This document shows positions 17,706 through 25,552 of a stretch of 64,000 nucleotides of DNA, in pieces. The notes under the pieces are model-generated. The model saw nothing but the letters and a program-made list of their open reading frames with translations, had not been told where the DNA came from and ran no database searches. Source of the stretch: Mycolicibacterium canariasense (lineage in GTDB: Bacteria; Actinomycetota; Actinomycetes; Mycobacteriales; Mycobacteriaceae); assembly GCF_002101555.1 (NCBI RefSeq), contig NZ_LQOL01000059.1:1-64000 (forward strand), written 5' to 3'. Position 1 is the first letter of the stretch. Every line of letters begins with the position of its first letter. The position numbers and the translations under genes were made by a program.

Positions 17706-18476
17706 TCAGCGCGGCGGTCGCAGCACGTATCCCGCGCCGCGCAGGGTGTGGATCATCGGCTCGCGGCCGCTGTCGATTTTCTTGCGCAGGTAGGACACAT
17801 AGAGTTCGACGATATTGGACCGGCCGCCGAAGTCGTAGCTCCACACCCGGTCCAGGATCTGCGCCTTGCTCAGCACGCGCTTGGCATTGCGCATCATGAA
17901 GCGCAGCAGCTCGAACTCGGTCGCGGTCAGGGTGATCGGATCGCCACCCCGGGTGACCTCGTGGCTGTCCTCGTCGAGCACCAGATCGCCCACCACGATC
18001 TGGGCGCCGCCGGCCTCGTTGGCCACCCCGGTGCGGCGCAGCAGTGCCCGCAGCCGCAGCACCACCTCTTCCAGGCTGAACGGCTTGGTGACGTAGTCGT
18101 CGCCGCCGGCGGTCAGTCCGGCGATCCGGTCCTCGACCGAATCCTTGGCCGTGAGCAGCAGCAGCGGCAGGCCGGGCTGCTGGTCGCGCAGTTTGCGCAG
18201 GACGTCCAGGCCGCTCATGTCCGGCAGCATGACGTCGAGCACCACCACGTCGGGCGGGTTCTCCTTGGCGAGCTCGATGGCGCTGGCACCGTCGCCGGCG
18301 GTCTCGATATCCCAGCCCTCGTAGCGCAGGGCCATCGATACCAGTTCGGCGAGCACCGGTTCGTCGTCGACGACGAGGACATTGATCGGCTTGCCGTCGG
18401 CCCTGCGCATCACCACGCGCGCCGGGTCTGATTCGTTAGTCATCCCGTTTGCCAGCCCATTCGTCACCGTCGTCAC
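17706..18476 (-). CDS. tcrX: OmpR/PhoB-type response regulator (TcrX-like)
   Basis: A 256-residue regulator in the longest reading. The receiver domain (about 31-145) has the acidic pair in VVDDEP (36-40), the phosphorylated Asp81 in VVLDVMLP, and TAKD plus KPF switch residues. The C-terminal winged helix (about 160-256) has FELLRFMM, ILDRVWSYDFGGRSNIVELYVSYLRKKID and HTLRGAGYVL. Its sequence closely resembles what I recall of M. tuberculosis TcrX (Rv3765c), whose start would correspond to the Met at 18410; the true start may be 18476, 18443 or 18410. It heads the leftward operon with tcrY. CATAG-type repeats upstream are probable autoregulatory sites. Confidence 0.88.
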   Translation of the reverse strand: MTTVTNGLANGMTNESDPARVVMRRADGKPINVLVVDDEPVLAELVSMALRYEGWDIETAGDGASAIELAKENPPDVVVLDVMLPDMSGLDVLRKLRDQQPGLPLLLLTAKDSVEDRIAGLTAGGDDYVTKPFSLEEVVLRLRALLRRTGVANEAGGAQIVVGDLVLDEDSHEVTRGGDPITLTATEFELLRFMMRNAKRVLSKAQILDRVWSYDFGGRSNIVELYVSYLRKKIDSGREPMIHTLRGAGYVLRPPR

Positions 18477-18521
18477 ATCGTTCAGTATTCAAACAACGAA
18501 TAGGGAGGCACTGTGGCATTC

Positions 18522-18586
18522 CTATGCGCAAGCTATGAATGTCGCCCGGCCTGGACACACCCGGGGGATTCACAGCGTGCGCATAG
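18522..18586. promoter_or_regulatory. Paired, oppositely oriented TcrX-type sites in a divergent promoter
   Basis: Two 19-bp elements face away from each other. On the minus strand (18540 to 18522), reading toward tcrX, is ATTCATAGCTTGCGCATAG. On the plus strand (18568-18586), reading toward the secreted-protein gene, is ATTCACAGCGTGCGCATAG. Each has CAYAG/CATAG half-sites 11 bp apart, the spacing used by OmpR-family dimers. They probably let TcrX control both directions. Confidence 0.6.
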
Positions 18587-18609
18587 CCAACACGGTCACA
18601 GTGGGCGCC

Positions 18610-19104
18610 ATGACGCAACAACGACCATGGGGCAAGCGGGTGACCCTCGCGGCGGTCGGGGTCGCCGCACTGATCGGTGCCCTCGGCGGTGGCGCGGTAT
18701 ACGCCGCCACCGAGGGTGGCGGCCACGGCGGTGGCTTCGGACCTGGTTTCGGGCCCGGTTTCGGGCCTGGCGATTTCGGCCCGCCCCCGGATGGCGGGCC
18801 GTTCGCGGGTCAGATCCACGCCGGAGCGGGCCACGCCTCCCCCGACCCGGCCACCCTGCACGGCGAGTTCGTGGTCCCCGACGGGCATGGCGGGTTCCAG
18901 ACCGACATCGTCCAGGTCGGCACGGTCACCGCGGTGTCGCCCAGGTCGATCACCGCCCGCAGTGCAGACGGTTTCACCGCGACCTACGTGATCCCGCCGA
19001 CCGCCGCGGGCAGCAGCGTGCCGTTCGGGGTGGACGCAAAGGTGAGCATCCGCGCCACCCGCACCGGCGCCACCCAGACCGTCACGACGATCGGGGCGCC
19101 GTAG
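18610..19104 (+). CDS. Secreted Gly/Phe/Pro-rich protein with a DUF5666-like domain
   Basis: A 164-residue exported protein, divergent from tcrX. An N-terminal signal (about 1-33: basic GKR, hydrophobic LAAVGVAALIGALGGG, then YAATEG) precedes a low-complexity linker with repeated GFGP units (about 38-55). The remaining part, from about residue 98 (VGTVTAVSPRSITARSADGFTATY to the end), looks like a small beta-barrel of the DUF5666 type found next to two-component systems in actinobacteria. ATG 18610 is chosen; the frame is open for 76 more codons, but those cover the regulatory sites. Its position suggests it is a TcrXY target or a modulator of the TcrY sensor. No enzymatic motif is seen. Confidence 0.7.
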   Translation: MTQQRPWGKRVTLAAVGVAALIGALGGGAVYAATEGGGHGGGFGPGFGPGFGPGDFGPPPDGGPFAGQIHAGAGHASPDPATLHGEFVVPDGHGGFQTDIVQVGTVTAVSPRSITARSADGFTATYVIPPTAAGSSVPFGVDAKVSIRATRTGATQTVTTIGAP

Positions 19105-19112
19105 GACGGCCA

Positions 19113-19364
19113 CTAATGCGGCACGGCGAAGCCGGACGGTGTGGTGAACGTGATCGGCGGCTCGTACACCGTCGGCTCCGGCGACTCCACCGCCGTTGTC
19201 TCCGTCACGGTTTCACCGATGGTCACCGGCGTCGTGGTGACCGGCCCGGGTGGCAGCGGGTCGGCACGACTCACTTCTCCGCCGCCGACGGCGAGCACTC
19301 CCATCGCGACGACGGCCCCACCGCCAACCCCTGCCGACAACATCTTCAGTCTCGATACGTTCAC
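19113..19364 (-). CDS. Small exported Thr/Pro-rich protein
   Basis: An 83-residue protein with a classical mycobacterial signal peptide (basic NVSRLK, hydrophobic core about 9-27, cleavage likely near SRADP, residues 32-36). The mature part of about 48 residues is dominated by Thr, Pro, Val and Glu (TTTPVTIGETVTETTAV). Thr/Pro-rich stretches of this kind are typical O-mannosylation targets in mycobacteria. It starts with GTG and lies convergent to the DUF5666-like gene, 8 nt apart. No family or catalytic residue is recognised. Its neighbours are glycosyltransferases, so it is a candidate acceptor protein. Confidence 0.6.
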   Translation of the reverse strand: MNVSRLKMLSAGVGGGAVVAMGVLAVGGGEVSRADPLPPGPVTTTPVTIGETVTETTAVESPEPTVYEPPITFTTPSGFAVPH

Positions 19365-19472
19365 GGCTGAACCCCTGTTGGTGCGCGTTCCGATCGGTGC
19401 GGGCGCGAAGCCCGTACCCAGCGGGTAGCCGTGAACCCGCTCCGCGAAACCTGGGAGCCGGGGCGCGGACGC

Positions 19473-19706
19473 TCAGCCTTGCGGATCCGCGTTGGGCGCC
19501 TGCCCCGGATACAACGGGACCTTGCCGCGGATCGCCGGAACGGCCATGGTGGTGGCCTCGACGGTCGGGTCGAGCGAGGTGGTGGTGGCCACTCCGCCCG
19601 ACGGGCCGGACGCCAGGTCCGACGGTGCGGCGGTGGCAACGATGACCGCCCCGATGAGCAACGCGGTTGTAGCAAGACAACCGGTCAAAAGGAGGATGAG
19701 TTTCAT
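19473..19706 (-). CDS. Small membrane-anchored protein with an AVPAIRG motif
   Basis: A 77-residue protein with one N-terminal hydrophobic segment (about 2-27) that acts as signal peptide or anchor, then a Thr-rich extracytoplasmic stretch (ATTTSLDPTVEATT) ending in AVPAIRGKVPLYPGQ. The AVPAIRG motif and preceding Thr-rich part recur in the neighbouring 76-residue protein at 19799-20029, so the two are diverged duplicates. It probably faces the cell wall. A weak CATAG-N6-CATAT element (minus strand, 19781 to 19766) lies about 60 nt upstream. Function unknown. Confidence 0.55.
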   Translation of the reverse strand: MKLILLLTGCLATTALLIGAVIVATAAPSDLASGPSGGVATTTSLDPTVEATTMAVPAIRGKVPLYPGQAPNADPQG

Positions 19707-19798
19707 GCCTCCAGCGAACGCCGCCGCGCTGGAAACCGGCTCCAGAGGTGGTATGAACTACCTCGATATGAGCGTGCTATGGCGCCCCTGAGCAGCGA

Positions 19799-20029
19799 TT
19801 ACTTGGCGGGGCCGCGGATGGCGGGCACGGCCCGGGTCACCCCGGGGGCCGTCGGGGGTGTCGGTTCCAGCGTCGTGGTGACGCCGATCTGCATCGTCGT
19901 GTTGTCCGCCATCGGCGTCGCGATGTTTCCCGAGGTGAGCAGTGCGCTGAGCAGGCCGATCACCAGGAAGGCGGCGGCGCCGATCGCGGCGGCCCAGATG
20001 TGAAGAGTCTTTGCGGCCCGTGAGTTCAT
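19799..20029 (-). CDS. Small membrane-anchored protein, paralogue of the 77-residue neighbour
   Basis: A 76-residue protein with one transmembrane segment (about 10-34) and a short extracytoplasmic tail rich in Thr and Pro (VTTTLEPTPPTAP) ending in RAVPAIRGPAK. The AVPAIRG motif is shared with the protein at 19473-19706. ATG 20029 is chosen because the upstream in-frame extension has no hydrophobic or conserved character; the ribosome site is weak and the start uncertain. It is divergent from oppB. Function unknown; a cell-envelope location is inferred. Confidence 0.5.
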   Translation of the reverse strand: MNSRAAKTLHIWAAAIGAAAFLVIGLLSALLTSGNIATPMADNTTMQIGVTTTLEPTPPTAPGVTRAVPAIRGPAK

Positions 20030-20144
20030 GCCGTGAAAGTGAAATGCATCACCCTGTGAACAACCTGACATGCGGGTGTCAATTGGCCGGTAACGGGCTT
20101 GCGGCACGGTCATCTCCTACCCTGTGCGTCATGCGGGTGGTTCG

Positions 20145-21125
20145 ATGACGCGGTTCTTGGCGCGACGACTGTTCAACTACATCGTGCTGCTGTTGCTGGC
20201 GTCCTTCCTGGCGTTCACGCTGGCGTCGCTGACCTTCCGTCCGCTGGAGAGCCTGGAGCAGCGCAACCCCCGCCCACCGCAGGCCGTGATCGATGCCAAG
20301 GCCGCCGAGCTGAATCTGGACCAGCCGATCCCCCAGCGCTACGCCACCTGGCTTTCCGACACCGTCCGCGGCGACTTCGGTACGACGGTGGCCGGCCAGC
20401 CGGTGAGCGACGAATTGTGGCGCCGAGTCGGGGTCAGCCTGCGGCTCGTGGTCATCGGTTCGGTCGCCGGGGCCATCCTCGGCGTCGTGGCCGGCGCGTG
20501 GGGCGCCATCCGGCAGTACCGGTTCTCCGATCGGGTGATCACCGCCCTGTCACTGCTCATCCTGAGCACCCCCACCTTTGTGATCGCCAGCCTGCTGATT
20601 CTGGTTGCGCTGCGGGTGAATTCGGTGTTGGGCGTGCGGATTTTCGAGTACACCGGCGAGACCTCACCCGATGCCATCGGCGGGACGTGGAACATCTTCG
20701 TCGACCGGATCCAGCATCTGGTGCTGCCCACCCTGACGCTGGCGCTCGGATCGATCGCCGGGTTCAGCCGGTACCAGCGCAACGCGATGCTCGACGTGCT
20801 CGGCCAGGATTTCATCCGCACCGCCCGGGCCAAGGGCCTGACCCGGCGCCAGGCGCTGGTCAAACATGGCCTGCGCACCGCGCTGATCCCGATGGCCACG
20901 CTGTTCGCCTATGGGGTCGGCGGCCTGGTCACCGGCGCGGTATTCGTCGAGAAGATCTTCGGCTGGCACGGGATGGGTGAGTGGTTCGTGCAGGGCCTGG
21001 CCACGCAGGACACCAACATCATCGTCACGATGACGGTCTTTTCGGGTGCGACGGTGCTGTTGGCCGGGGTGCTGTCGGATCTGATACTGGCGGCGCTTGA
21101 CCCCCGCGTGCGGGTGGCCCGATGA
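20145..21125 (+). CDS. oppB: Oligopeptide ABC transporter permease OppB
   Basis: A 326-residue inner-membrane permease of the DppB/OppB family with about six helices. The N-terminal signature FLARRLFNYIVLLLLASFLAF and the cytoplasmic coupling loop (YQRNAMLDVLGQDFIRTARAKGL, the EAA-like loop that docks on the ATPase) are clear. ATG 20145 is used, preceded by GGGTGG; a GTG seven codons upstream is possible. First gene of oppB-oppC-oppD-oppA, all linked by overlaps. The order and sizes match M. tuberculosis Rv1283c-Rv1280c as recalled, where the system imports peptides including glutathione-like molecules. Confidence 0.92.
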   Translation: MTRFLARRLFNYIVLLLLASFLAFTLASLTFRPLESLEQRNPRPPQAVIDAKAAELNLDQPIPQRYATWLSDTVRGDFGTTVAGQPVSDELWRRVGVSLRLVVIGSVAGAILGVVAGAWGAIRQYRFSDRVITALSLLILSTPTFVIASLLILVALRVNSVLGVRIFEYTGETSPDAIGGTWNIFVDRIQHLVLPTLTLALGSIAGFSRYQRNAMLDVLGQDFIRTARAKGLTRRQALVKHGLRTALIPMATLFAYGVGGLVTGAVFVEKIFGWHGMGEWFVQGLATQDTNIIVTMTVFSGATVLLAGVLSDLILAALDPRVRVAR

Positions 21126-22039
21126 GCGATCCGAGTTCGACGACCGCGAAGTCCGGTGTCGACGTCCAGGCGTTCGCCTCGCGCCGCACGCTGGTGTGGC
21201 GGCGCTTCCTGCGCAACCGCCCGGCCGTCGTGGCGCTGGTCATCCTGGCCGTGCTGTTCGTGGGTTGCTACGCCCTGCCCCCACTGCTGCCCTACAGCTA
21301 CACCGATCTCGATTACTACTCCTTGCAAACCCCGCCCAGCCCGAAACATTGGTTCGGCACCAACGCCCTCGGTCAGGATCTGCTCGCGCTGACGCTGCGC
21401 GGCATGCAGAAGTCGGTGCTGATCGGTTTGTGCGTGGCGTTCATCTCCACGTTCATCGCCGCGGTCGTCGGCGCGGTGGCCGGCTACTTCGGCGGCTGGC
21501 GCGACCGTGCGCTGATGTGGATCGTCGATCTGCTGTTGGTGGTACCCAGTTTCCTGCTGATCGCCATCGCGACCAGGGGCACGCAGGGTTCCGGCGCGCT
21601 GCTGGTGCTCATCGTGCTGCTCGCGTCGTTCTCCTGGATGATCAGTTCGCGGATGGTGCGCGGACTCACCATGAGCTTGCGTGAGCGTGAATTCGTCACC
21701 GCCGCACGGTATATGGGGGTCAGCGATGCCCGGATCATCGCCCGCCACGTGCTGCCCAATGTGGCGTCCATCCTGATCATCGACACCACACTGAACGTCG
21801 GCGTCGCGATCCTGGCCGAAACCGGCTTGAGCTTCCTCGGTTTCGGCGTCAAGGCGCCGGATGTCTCGCTGGGCACCCTGATCGCCGACGGCACCCCGTC
21901 GGCCACCACCTTCCCGTGGGTGTTCCTGTTCCCGGCCGGGGTGCTGATCCTGATCGTGATGTGCGCCAACCTGGTCGGCGACGCCTTGCGCGACGCCGTC
22001 GACCCGGGTTCACGCCGGCTGCGGGGGCGAGCGAAATGA
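21122..22039 (+). CDS. oppC: Oligopeptide ABC transporter permease OppC
   Basis: A 305-residue permease of the DppC/OppC family. The N-terminal cytoplasmic segment and first helix (VVALVILAVLFVGCYALPPLL) precede the extracytoplasmic HWFGTNALGQDLLALTLRGMQ motif typical of OppC. The coupling loop is VTAARYMGVSDARIIARHVLPN. Its ATG overlaps the oppB stop by four nucleotides, and its own stop overlaps the oppD start, so translation is coupled throughout. It pairs with OppB to form the membrane channel. Confidence 0.92.
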   Translation: MSDPSSTTAKSGVDVQAFASRRTLVWRRFLRNRPAVVALVILAVLFVGCYALPPLLPYSYTDLDYYSLQTPPSPKHWFGTNALGQDLLALTLRGMQKSVLIGLCVAFISTFIAAVVGAVAGYFGGWRDRALMWIVDLLLVVPSFLLIAIATRGTQGSGALLVLIVLLASFSWMISSRMVRGLTMSLREREFVTAARYMGVSDARIIARHVLPNVASILIIDTTLNVGVAILAETGLSFLGFGVKAPDVSLGTLIADGTPSATTFPWVFLFPAGVLILIVMCANLVGDALRDAVDPGSRRLRGRAK

Positions 22040-23886
22040 GCCTGCTCGAAGTCCGCGATCTGACCGTCGAATTCCCCACCGATACCGAGCGGGTACCGGC
22101 CGTGCGCGGGATCTCGTTCGACATCGCACCGCGCGAGGTGGTGGCACTGGTGGGCGAATCCGGTGCCGGCAAGTCGGCCAGCGCGATGGCCGTCGTCGGC
22201 CTGCTGCCCGAGTACGCCGAGGTCGGCGGTTCGGTGCGGCTGCACGACACCGAACTGCTCAACCTCGGCGATGACGAGATGTCGCGCATCCGTGGCCGTT
22301 CCATCGGCACCGTATTCCAGGACCCGATGTCCGCACTGACCCCGGTCTATACCGTCGGCGACCAGATCGCCGAGGCGCTGCGGATCCACCAGCCGGGGCT
22401 GGATCGCCGGCACGCCTCGACTCGGGCGGTCGAGTTGCTCGAGCTGGTCGGTATCAACAACCCGGGCCAGCGCGCACGGGCGTTCCCACACGAATTGTCC
22501 GGTGGCGAACGGCAGCGGGTGGTGATCGCCATCGCGATCGCCAACGACCCGGATCTGATCATCTGCGACGAGCCCACCACTGCGCTGGATGTCACGGTGC
22601 AGGCCCAGATCCTGGACCTGTTGCGCACCGCCCGCGATGTCACCGGCGCCGGTGTCCTGATCATCACCCACGACCTGGGCGTGGTCGCCGAGTTCGCCGA
22701 CCGTGCGCTGGTCATGTACGCCGGTGCCGTCGTCGAAAATGCTTCGGTGACAGAGCTTTACCGCAACCGGGCGATGCCCTACACCGCCGGGTTGCTGGGC
22801 TCGGTGCCCCGGCTGGACGCTCCGCGTGGGCAGCGACTGGTGCCGATCCCCGGCGCCCCGCCGTCGATGGCCGCGCTGCCGCAGGGCTGCCCGTTCGCCC
22901 CGCGTTGCCCGCTGGCCGCCGACGACTGCCTCGCCGCCGAACCGCCTCTGCTCGAGATCGGGCCCGCGCACGGCGCGGCCTGTATTCACACCGACGGCGT
23001 GATCGGGCATACCGCGGCCGAGATCTACGGCGTGCAAACCGAACCGCACGATTCCGAGGACGCCGCCGATTCGCCGGTTGTCCTGCGGGTCAGTGATCTG
23101 GTGAAGACCTACCCGCTGACCAAGGGGCTGCTGCTACGCCGTCAGGTCGGCGAGGTGCGTGCCGTCGACGGCATCAGCTTCGAGCTGCGCCAGGGCCGCA
23201 CGCTGGGCATCGTCGGTGAATCGGGTTCCGGGAAGTCGACGACACTGCACCAAATCCTGGAACTGAAGGCGCCACAATCGGGTTCGATCGAGGTGTTGGG
23301 CAGTGATGTCGCCACACTCGACCGCGGTGCCCGCCGACAACTGCGCACCGACCTGCAGGTGGTGTTCCAGGACCCGGTGGCGTCACTCGATCCCCGTCTC
23401 CCGGTATCCGACGTGCTCGCCGAACCGTTGTCCGCCAACGGTTCCGACAAGGCCACCATCGCGGCCCGCACCGCGGAGCTGCTCACCACGGTCGGGCTGC
23501 GGCCGGAGGACGCCAGTCGCTATCCGGCCGAGTTCTCCGGCGGGCAGAAGCAACGCATCGGCATCGCCAGGGCGCTGGCGCTGCAACCGAAGATCCTGGC
23601 ACTGGACGAGCCGGTGTCGGCGCTGGATGTCTCCATCCAGGCGGGCATCATCAACCTGCTGCTGGACCTGCAACAGCGCTTCGGCCTCTCGTATCTGTTC
23701 GTCTCGCATGACCTGTCGGTGGTCAAGCATCTGGCCCACGACGTGGTGGTGATGCACCGTGGCGTCGTCGTCGAACAGGGCCCCGCCGACACGGTGTTGA
23801 CCGCCCCACAACACGAGTACACCCGGCGGTTACTGGCCGCGGTTCCGCAACCGGAGGATAAAGTCGATCGCCATGAAGATCCGTAG
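22036..23886 (+). CDS. oppD: Oligopeptide ABC transporter ATPase OppD (fused double ATPase)
   Basis: A 616-residue protein with two ABC nucleotide-binding domains in one chain, equivalent to separate OppD and OppF. Domain 1: Walker A GESGAGKS (40-47), signature LSGGERQ (154-160), Walker B LIICDEP. A Cys-containing oligopeptide-family segment (CPFAPRCPLAADDC) follows. Domain 2 (from about 350): GESGSGKST, FSGGQKQR, ILALDEP. It powers peptide import through OppBC. An upstream in-frame extension lies inside oppC; ATG 22036 overlaps the oppC stop (ATGA). The fused form matches M. tuberculosis OppD (Rv1281c) as recalled. Confidence 0.93.
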   Translation: MSLLEVRDLTVEFPTDTERVPAVRGISFDIAPREVVALVGESGAGKSASAMAVVGLLPEYAEVGGSVRLHDTELLNLGDDEMSRIRGRSIGTVFQDPMSALTPVYTVGDQIAEALRIHQPGLDRRHASTRAVELLELVGINNPGQRARAFPHELSGGERQRVVIAIAIANDPDLIICDEPTTALDVTVQAQILDLLRTARDVTGAGVLIITHDLGVVAEFADRALVMYAGAVVENASVTELYRNRAMPYTAGLLGSVPRLDAPRGQRLVPIPGAPPSMAALPQGCPFAPRCPLAADDCLAAEPPLLEIGPAHGAACIHTDGVIGHTAAEIYGVQTEPHDSEDAADSPVVLRVSDLVKTYPLTKGLLLRRQVGEVRAVDGISFELRQGRTLGIVGESGSGKSTTLHQILELKAPQSGSIEVLGSDVATLDRGARRQLRTDLQVVFQDPVASLDPRLPVSDVLAEPLSANGSDKATIAARTAELLTTVGLRPEDASRYPAEFSGGQKQRIGIARALALQPKILALDEPVSALDVSIQAGIINLLLDLQQRFGLSYLFVSHDLSVVKHLAHDVVVMHRGVVVEQGPADTVLTAPQHEYTRRLLAAVPQPEDKVDRHEDP

Positions 23887-25552
23887 CCTGACTTACGGGC
23901 TGGCTTCCGTCCTGTTCACCACGGCCTTGGTGCTGTCCGGCTGCTCCGGCGGCGAGCAGAACATCCCGCCGATCGGCGGTGACGCCACGCTGGGCACCAC
24001 CAACGACATCAATCCGCAGGATCCCAACACGCTGCAGCAGGGCGGCAACCTGCGCCTGGCGCTGCCCGCGATGCCGGCGAACTTCAACCCGCTGAACATC
24101 GACAGCGAGGGCACCGGCGCAGCCATGCTGCGCGCCACGCTGCCGCGCGCCTTCTTCGTCGCCCCCGACGGTTCGGTGTCGGTGAACCACGACTACTTCA
24201 CCAACATCGAACTCACCAGTGAGAACCCCCAGGTGGTCACCTACACCATCAATCCCAAGGCGGTGTGGACCGACGGCACCCCGATCACCTGGGAGGACAT
24301 CGCCTCGCAGATCCATGCCACCAGCGGCAAGGACAAGCGCTACCTGATCCCCAGTTCGGCCGGCCAGGACCGGGTGGCCTCGGTCACCCGGGGTGTCGAC
24401 GACCGGCAGGCCATCGTCACCTTCGGTCAGCACTACACCGACTGGAAGGGCATGTTCGCGGGCAACACCACGCTGCAGCCCAAGAAGATGACCGAGAACC
24501 CGGACGTCTTCAACAAGGGCCAGCTGAACGGTCCCGGACCGTCGGCGGGCCCTTTCATGGTGTCCAATATCGACCGCACCGCCCAGCGCATCACGCTGGT
24601 GCGCAACCCGAAATGGTGGGGCACCACGCCCCGGCTGGACAGCATCACCTATCTGGTGCTCGATGACGCGGCCCGCGTCCCCGCGCTGCAGAACAACACC
24701 ATCGACGCCACGGCTATCGCCTCGCTCGACGAACTGCAGATTGCCCGCAACACCCCGGGGATCTCGATCCGGCGGGCGCCGGCGCCGCAGTGGTACCACT
24801 TCACCTTCAACGGCGCGCCGGGATCCATCCTGGCCGACCCGGCGCTGCGGGTGGCGGTCGCCAAGGGCATCGACCGCCAAGCCATCGCCAATGTCACCCA
24901 GCGCGGGCTGGTGGACAATCCCGTCCCGTTGAACAATCACATCTTCGTCGCCGGCCAGCAGGGTTATCAGGACAACAGCGCGGTGGTGGCGTTCGACCCG
25001 GAGAAGGCCAAGGCCGAACTCGACGCGCTGGGCTGGAAGCTCAACGGCCAGTTCCGCGAGAAGGATGGCCGCCAGCTGGTCATCCGGGATGTGTTCTACG
25101 ACGCCAAGAGCACCCGCCAGATCGCCCAGCTGGCGCAGAACAGCCTGGCCCAGATCGGGGTCAACCTGCAGCTGGAGGGCAAGCCTGGCGACCGCTTCTT
25201 CACCGACTACATCACCGTGGGTAATTTCGACATCGCTCAGTTCTCTTGGGTCGGTGAAGCGTTCACGCTGTGTTGCCTCAGCCAGATCTACACCACCGGC
25301 GCGGAGAGCAATTTCGGCAAGATCAGCACACCCGAACTGGACGCCAAGGTGAACCAGGTGCTCGACGAGCTGGACCAGGCCAAGGCGCGGGATCTGGCCA
25401 ATGAGGCCGACAAGCTGATCTGGGCGGAGGGTTTCAGCCTGCCGCTGTTCCAGACGCCGGGCAATGTCGCGGTGCGCAGCAATCTCGCGAACTTCGGCGC
25501 GGCCGGGCTGGGCGACCTGGACTACACCGCGATCGGTTTCATGAAGCCCTGA
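23873..25552 (+). CDS. oppA: Oligopeptide-binding lipoprotein OppA
   Basis: A 559-residue family-5 extracellular solute-binding lipoprotein. The lipobox LSGC places the lipid-modified Cys at residue 24. The body has the SBP_bac_5 hallmarks: MPANFNPLNIDSEG, YTINPKAVWTDGTPITWEDI, RNPKWWGTTPRLDSITY and VAKGIDRQAIANVT. It captures peptides outside the membrane and hands them to OppBC. It starts inside the oppD end (14-nt overlap) and closes the operon. Its 3' end overlaps the convergent hydrolase gene by 14 nt. Confidence 0.93.
   Translation: MKIRSLTYGLASVLFTTALVLSGCSGGEQNIPPIGGDATLGTTNDINPQDPNTLQQGGNLRLALPAMPANFNPLNIDSEGTGAAMLRATLPRAFFVAPDGSVSVNHDYFTNIELTSENPQVVTYTINPKAVWTDGTPITWEDIASQIHATSGKDKRYLIPSSAGQDRVASVTRGVDDRQAIVTFGQHYTDWKGMFAGNTTLQPKKMTENPDVFNKGQLNGPGPSAGPFMVSNIDRTAQRITLVRNPKWWGTTPRLDSITYLVLDDAARVPALQNNTIDATAIASLDELQIARNTPGISIRRAPAPQWYHFTFNGAPGSILADPALRVAVAKGIDRQAIANVTQRGLVDNPVPLNNHIFVAGQQGYQDNSAVVAFDPEKAKAELDALGWKLNGQFREKDGRQLVIRDVFYDAKSTRQIAQLAQNSLAQIGVNLQLEGKPGDRFFTDYITVGNFDIAQFSWVGEAFTLCCLSQIYTTGAESNFGKISTPELDAKVNQVLDELDQAKARDLANEADKLIWAEGFSLPLFQTPGNVAVRSNLANFGAAGLGDLDYTAIGFMKP

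Noticed and set aside
19359..19436. A 10-bp inverted repeat (GTTCACGGCT / AGCCGTGAAC) overlapping a GTG start
   Set aside because: Arms are 58 nt apart; it could mask the start codon in RNA, but there is no supporting conservation, so it is not listed as a feature.
9499..20144. A carbonic anhydrase gene (Rv1284 type) expected between cysD and opp
   Set aside because: No frame in this interval has carbonic anhydrase motifs; the interval holds the MFS and glycosylation genes.
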